5,921 nucleotides of DNA from an uncultured Bacilli bacterium (GTDB taxonomy: Bacteria; Bacillota_I; Bacilli_A; RF39; UBA660), in NCBI GenBank assembly GCA_934130485.1, contig CAKOYE010000054.1:1-5921 (forward strand), in the 5' to 3' direction. The notes under the pieces are model-generated. The model saw only the letters and a list, made by a program, of their open reading frames with translations. It ran no database searches and had not been told where the DNA came from. This document shows, piece by piece, positions 4,749 through 5,921 of the stretch (within the stretch, counting starts at the first letter, position 1; the number at the start of each line of letters is the position of its first letter). Both the position numbers and the translations under genes were made by a program.

Positions 4749-5921
4749 ATGAAAAAAATATTAACTGGTATATTGTTATTAATGCTGATGAATCTTTTTC
4801 CGGTTATAGCTTTTGCCGGTGACCCCGAGGGTAGTAATGGTGATGCAACTAATAATGTTGCAACTGGTGGTGCAAAAACTGGTTTACATATACGTGATGA
4901 AGACAATGATTATGGTATAAGAATTACAGTTGTTGATGAAACAGGTGAAAAAAAATCAAAATTAATGTTTGATTATTGGAATACTGCTTTTGATACTACA
5001 AAAATTTGGAAATCAACTGATGCATCTTGGAGAACTGATATTGTAAATAAACATGGATTCACTTCATACAATTTTAAAAATTATACTGATAGTAGACATT
5101 CATATACTATTGGTGAAGGTAATATAGGTGGCCCTTGGTATCCATCAAACTGGTCAACTATACATCAGGAACTTTTTGAGGAAATTGATAAGGTCGATTC
5201 TAATTCTTGTAAAAATCCTGCATTTTTAAATGATGTTGGATTTGATTTGTGCGCATATCTAAAAGGGCAAAAAAAATGTGATGAACTAAAGAAAATATAT
5301 ATATTAATAGAACCACTTGTTAGATTACATTCTGCTGATAATTCTCAAATCTATGTTTTATCTGGTACTGAATTTGCTAACTATGTGCCATATGCATATA
5401 AAAAAGGACAAATTTCTTATGATGTATATTCAAACAATTTAGGGGATTCTGTTTTCAAAAATTTGATTAATTTTTATTTGTCTAATAAACCAAATGATGA
5501 TTTAACGTATTCACTTAAATCCAGAGGACATATTTATTCTTATTTCACTTCAACACCAGCCACTACTTGGCTTCCTAATCAAACTGATTATAATAAAAGT
5601 ATTTTTTCTGGACAAGGGGTAGATTTAGAAGGTAATCCTTGGGGATCATCAATGCAACTTGTATGGCTTGGAAAAAAGGCTAATAAATGCGGTAACCCTG
5701 GGTGTTGTGTTCCTTGCAATACTAATGACGAAGGTTTAAGAAAGTATATTGCTGCAGGGGGAATTTGTGATTCTAATAATTGTGAAGGTGAAACTGAAAT
5801 TGCAACTGGAGTTGATGATAAAGGATTATTAGTGTGTGAACCAAATATTCCTGATATTCCTGATGTGCCTGGTGAACCTGATGTTCCTGATTGTGATGAT
5901 CCAGACTGGAAAAGAGATCAT
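4749..5921 (+). CDS. Large secreted cysteine-rich protein, 3' end beyond window
   Basis: The reading frame is open from the ATG to the last base (391 codons), so the protein is truncated only by the window. The signal peptide MKKILTGILLLMLMNLFPV...AFA is probably cleaved near residue 23. A Gly/Asn-rich spacer follows, then a segment with DYGIRITVVDETGEKKS (54-70) and FDYWNT (74-79). A Trp-rich stretch (GGPWYPSNW, 127-135) precedes KIYILIEPLVRLHS (182-195) and VLSGTEFANYV (203-213). I associate this order (RITVVD-DYWN, then IEP...GTE) with large uncharacterised Firmicutes surface proteins; this is memory-based inference. Beyond 310 it becomes Cys-rich (314, 319, 320, 323, 340, 345, 363, 382), with a Pro-Asp repeat at 367-381. 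Its codons include more G/C-ending forms than its neighbours. Anchoring and total length cannot be seen. It is third in the surface operon. Confidence 0.85.
   Translation, partial: MKKILTGILLLMLMNLFPVIAFAGDPEGSNGDATNNVATGGAKTGLHIRDEDNDYGIRITVVDETGEKKSKLMFDYWNTAFDTTKIWKSTDASWRTDIVNKHGFTSYNFKNYTDSRHSYTIGEGNIGGPWYPSNWSTIHQELFEEIDKVDSNSCKNPAFLNDVGFDLCAYLKGQKKCDELKKIYILIEPLVRLHSADNSQIYVLSGTEFANYVPYAYKKGQISYDVYSNNLGDSVFKNLINFYLSNKPNDDLTYSLKSRGHIYSYFTSTPATTWLPNQTDYNKSIFSGQGVDLEGNPWGSSMQLVWLGKKANKCGNPGCCVPCNTNDEGLRKYIAAGGICDSNNCEGETEIATGVDDKGLLVCEPNIPDIPDVPGEPDVPDCDDPDWKRDH
5847..5891 (+). repeat. Pro-Asp tandem repeat, five 9-nt units
   Basis: Five consecutive three-residue units (IPD, IPD, VPG, EPD, VPD) are encoded by near-identical 9-mers built on TTCCTGAT. 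In the protein they form a stiff, acidic, extended linker between two Cys-rich stretches, as is common in cell-wall-spanning surface proteins. Confidence 0.8.

Noticed and set aside
4706..4906. Minus-strand frame of 66 codons at the start of the large gene
   Set aside because: Antisense shadow of the signal peptide and Gly-rich spacer of the large secreted protein.
1..5921. Mycoplasma-type code (TGA as Trp)
   Set aside because: TGA ends scpA, the RNHCP gene and the lipoprotein at sensible places, and all Trp codons seen in the large gene are TGG.

Overview
The window comes from a very AT-rich, low-GC Gram-positive bacterium. TGA is a normal stop (it ends scpA, the RNHCP gene and the lipoprotein gene) and tryptophan is TGG, so the genetic code is standard and Mycoplasma/Spiroplasma code 4 is unlikely. 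Compact housekeeping genes, extreme AT bias and odd envelope proteins suggest an uncultured gut Bacilli lineage of the RF39/Erysipelotrichia kind. That placement is inference.

Left part (1-1413, minus strand): a complete class II tRNA-Leu(CAA) with encoded CCA and its own extended -10 promoter, preceded by scpA-scpB. The two scp genes overlap by 4 bp and encode the kleisin and winged-helix partners of the SMC chromosome-segregation complex. A divergent promoter region (1414-1524) leads rightward to a small zinc-ribbon RNHCP-domain protein, which ends at a good AT-rich intrinsic terminator (1835-1877).

Right part (1926-5921, plus strand): four envelope genes in a row. They are a 534-aa five-pass membrane protein with a large exoplasmic domain; a 215-aa signal-peptide protein with one C-terminal membrane anchor; a 157-aa lipoprotein that resembles the DUF1307/YehR type; and the first 391 codons of a large secreted cysteine-rich protein cut by the window edge. 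The last three are separated by only 16 and 10 nt and look like one operon, started by a TTGATT-17-TATAAT promoter just before 3601. None has a function I can name with confidence.

The most interesting content is this envelope cluster. All four products have two or more cysteines outside the membrane, which is unusual for Firmicutes, and the last protein has an N-terminal layout I associate with large uncharacterised Firmicutes surface proteins. A reasonable working picture is a cell-surface assembly: a large secreted protein plus a lipoprotein, a single-pass protein and perhaps a polytopic membrane protein. No mobile elements, CRISPR arrays or rRNA genes are visible, and no gene-free stretch exceeds about 110 bases.
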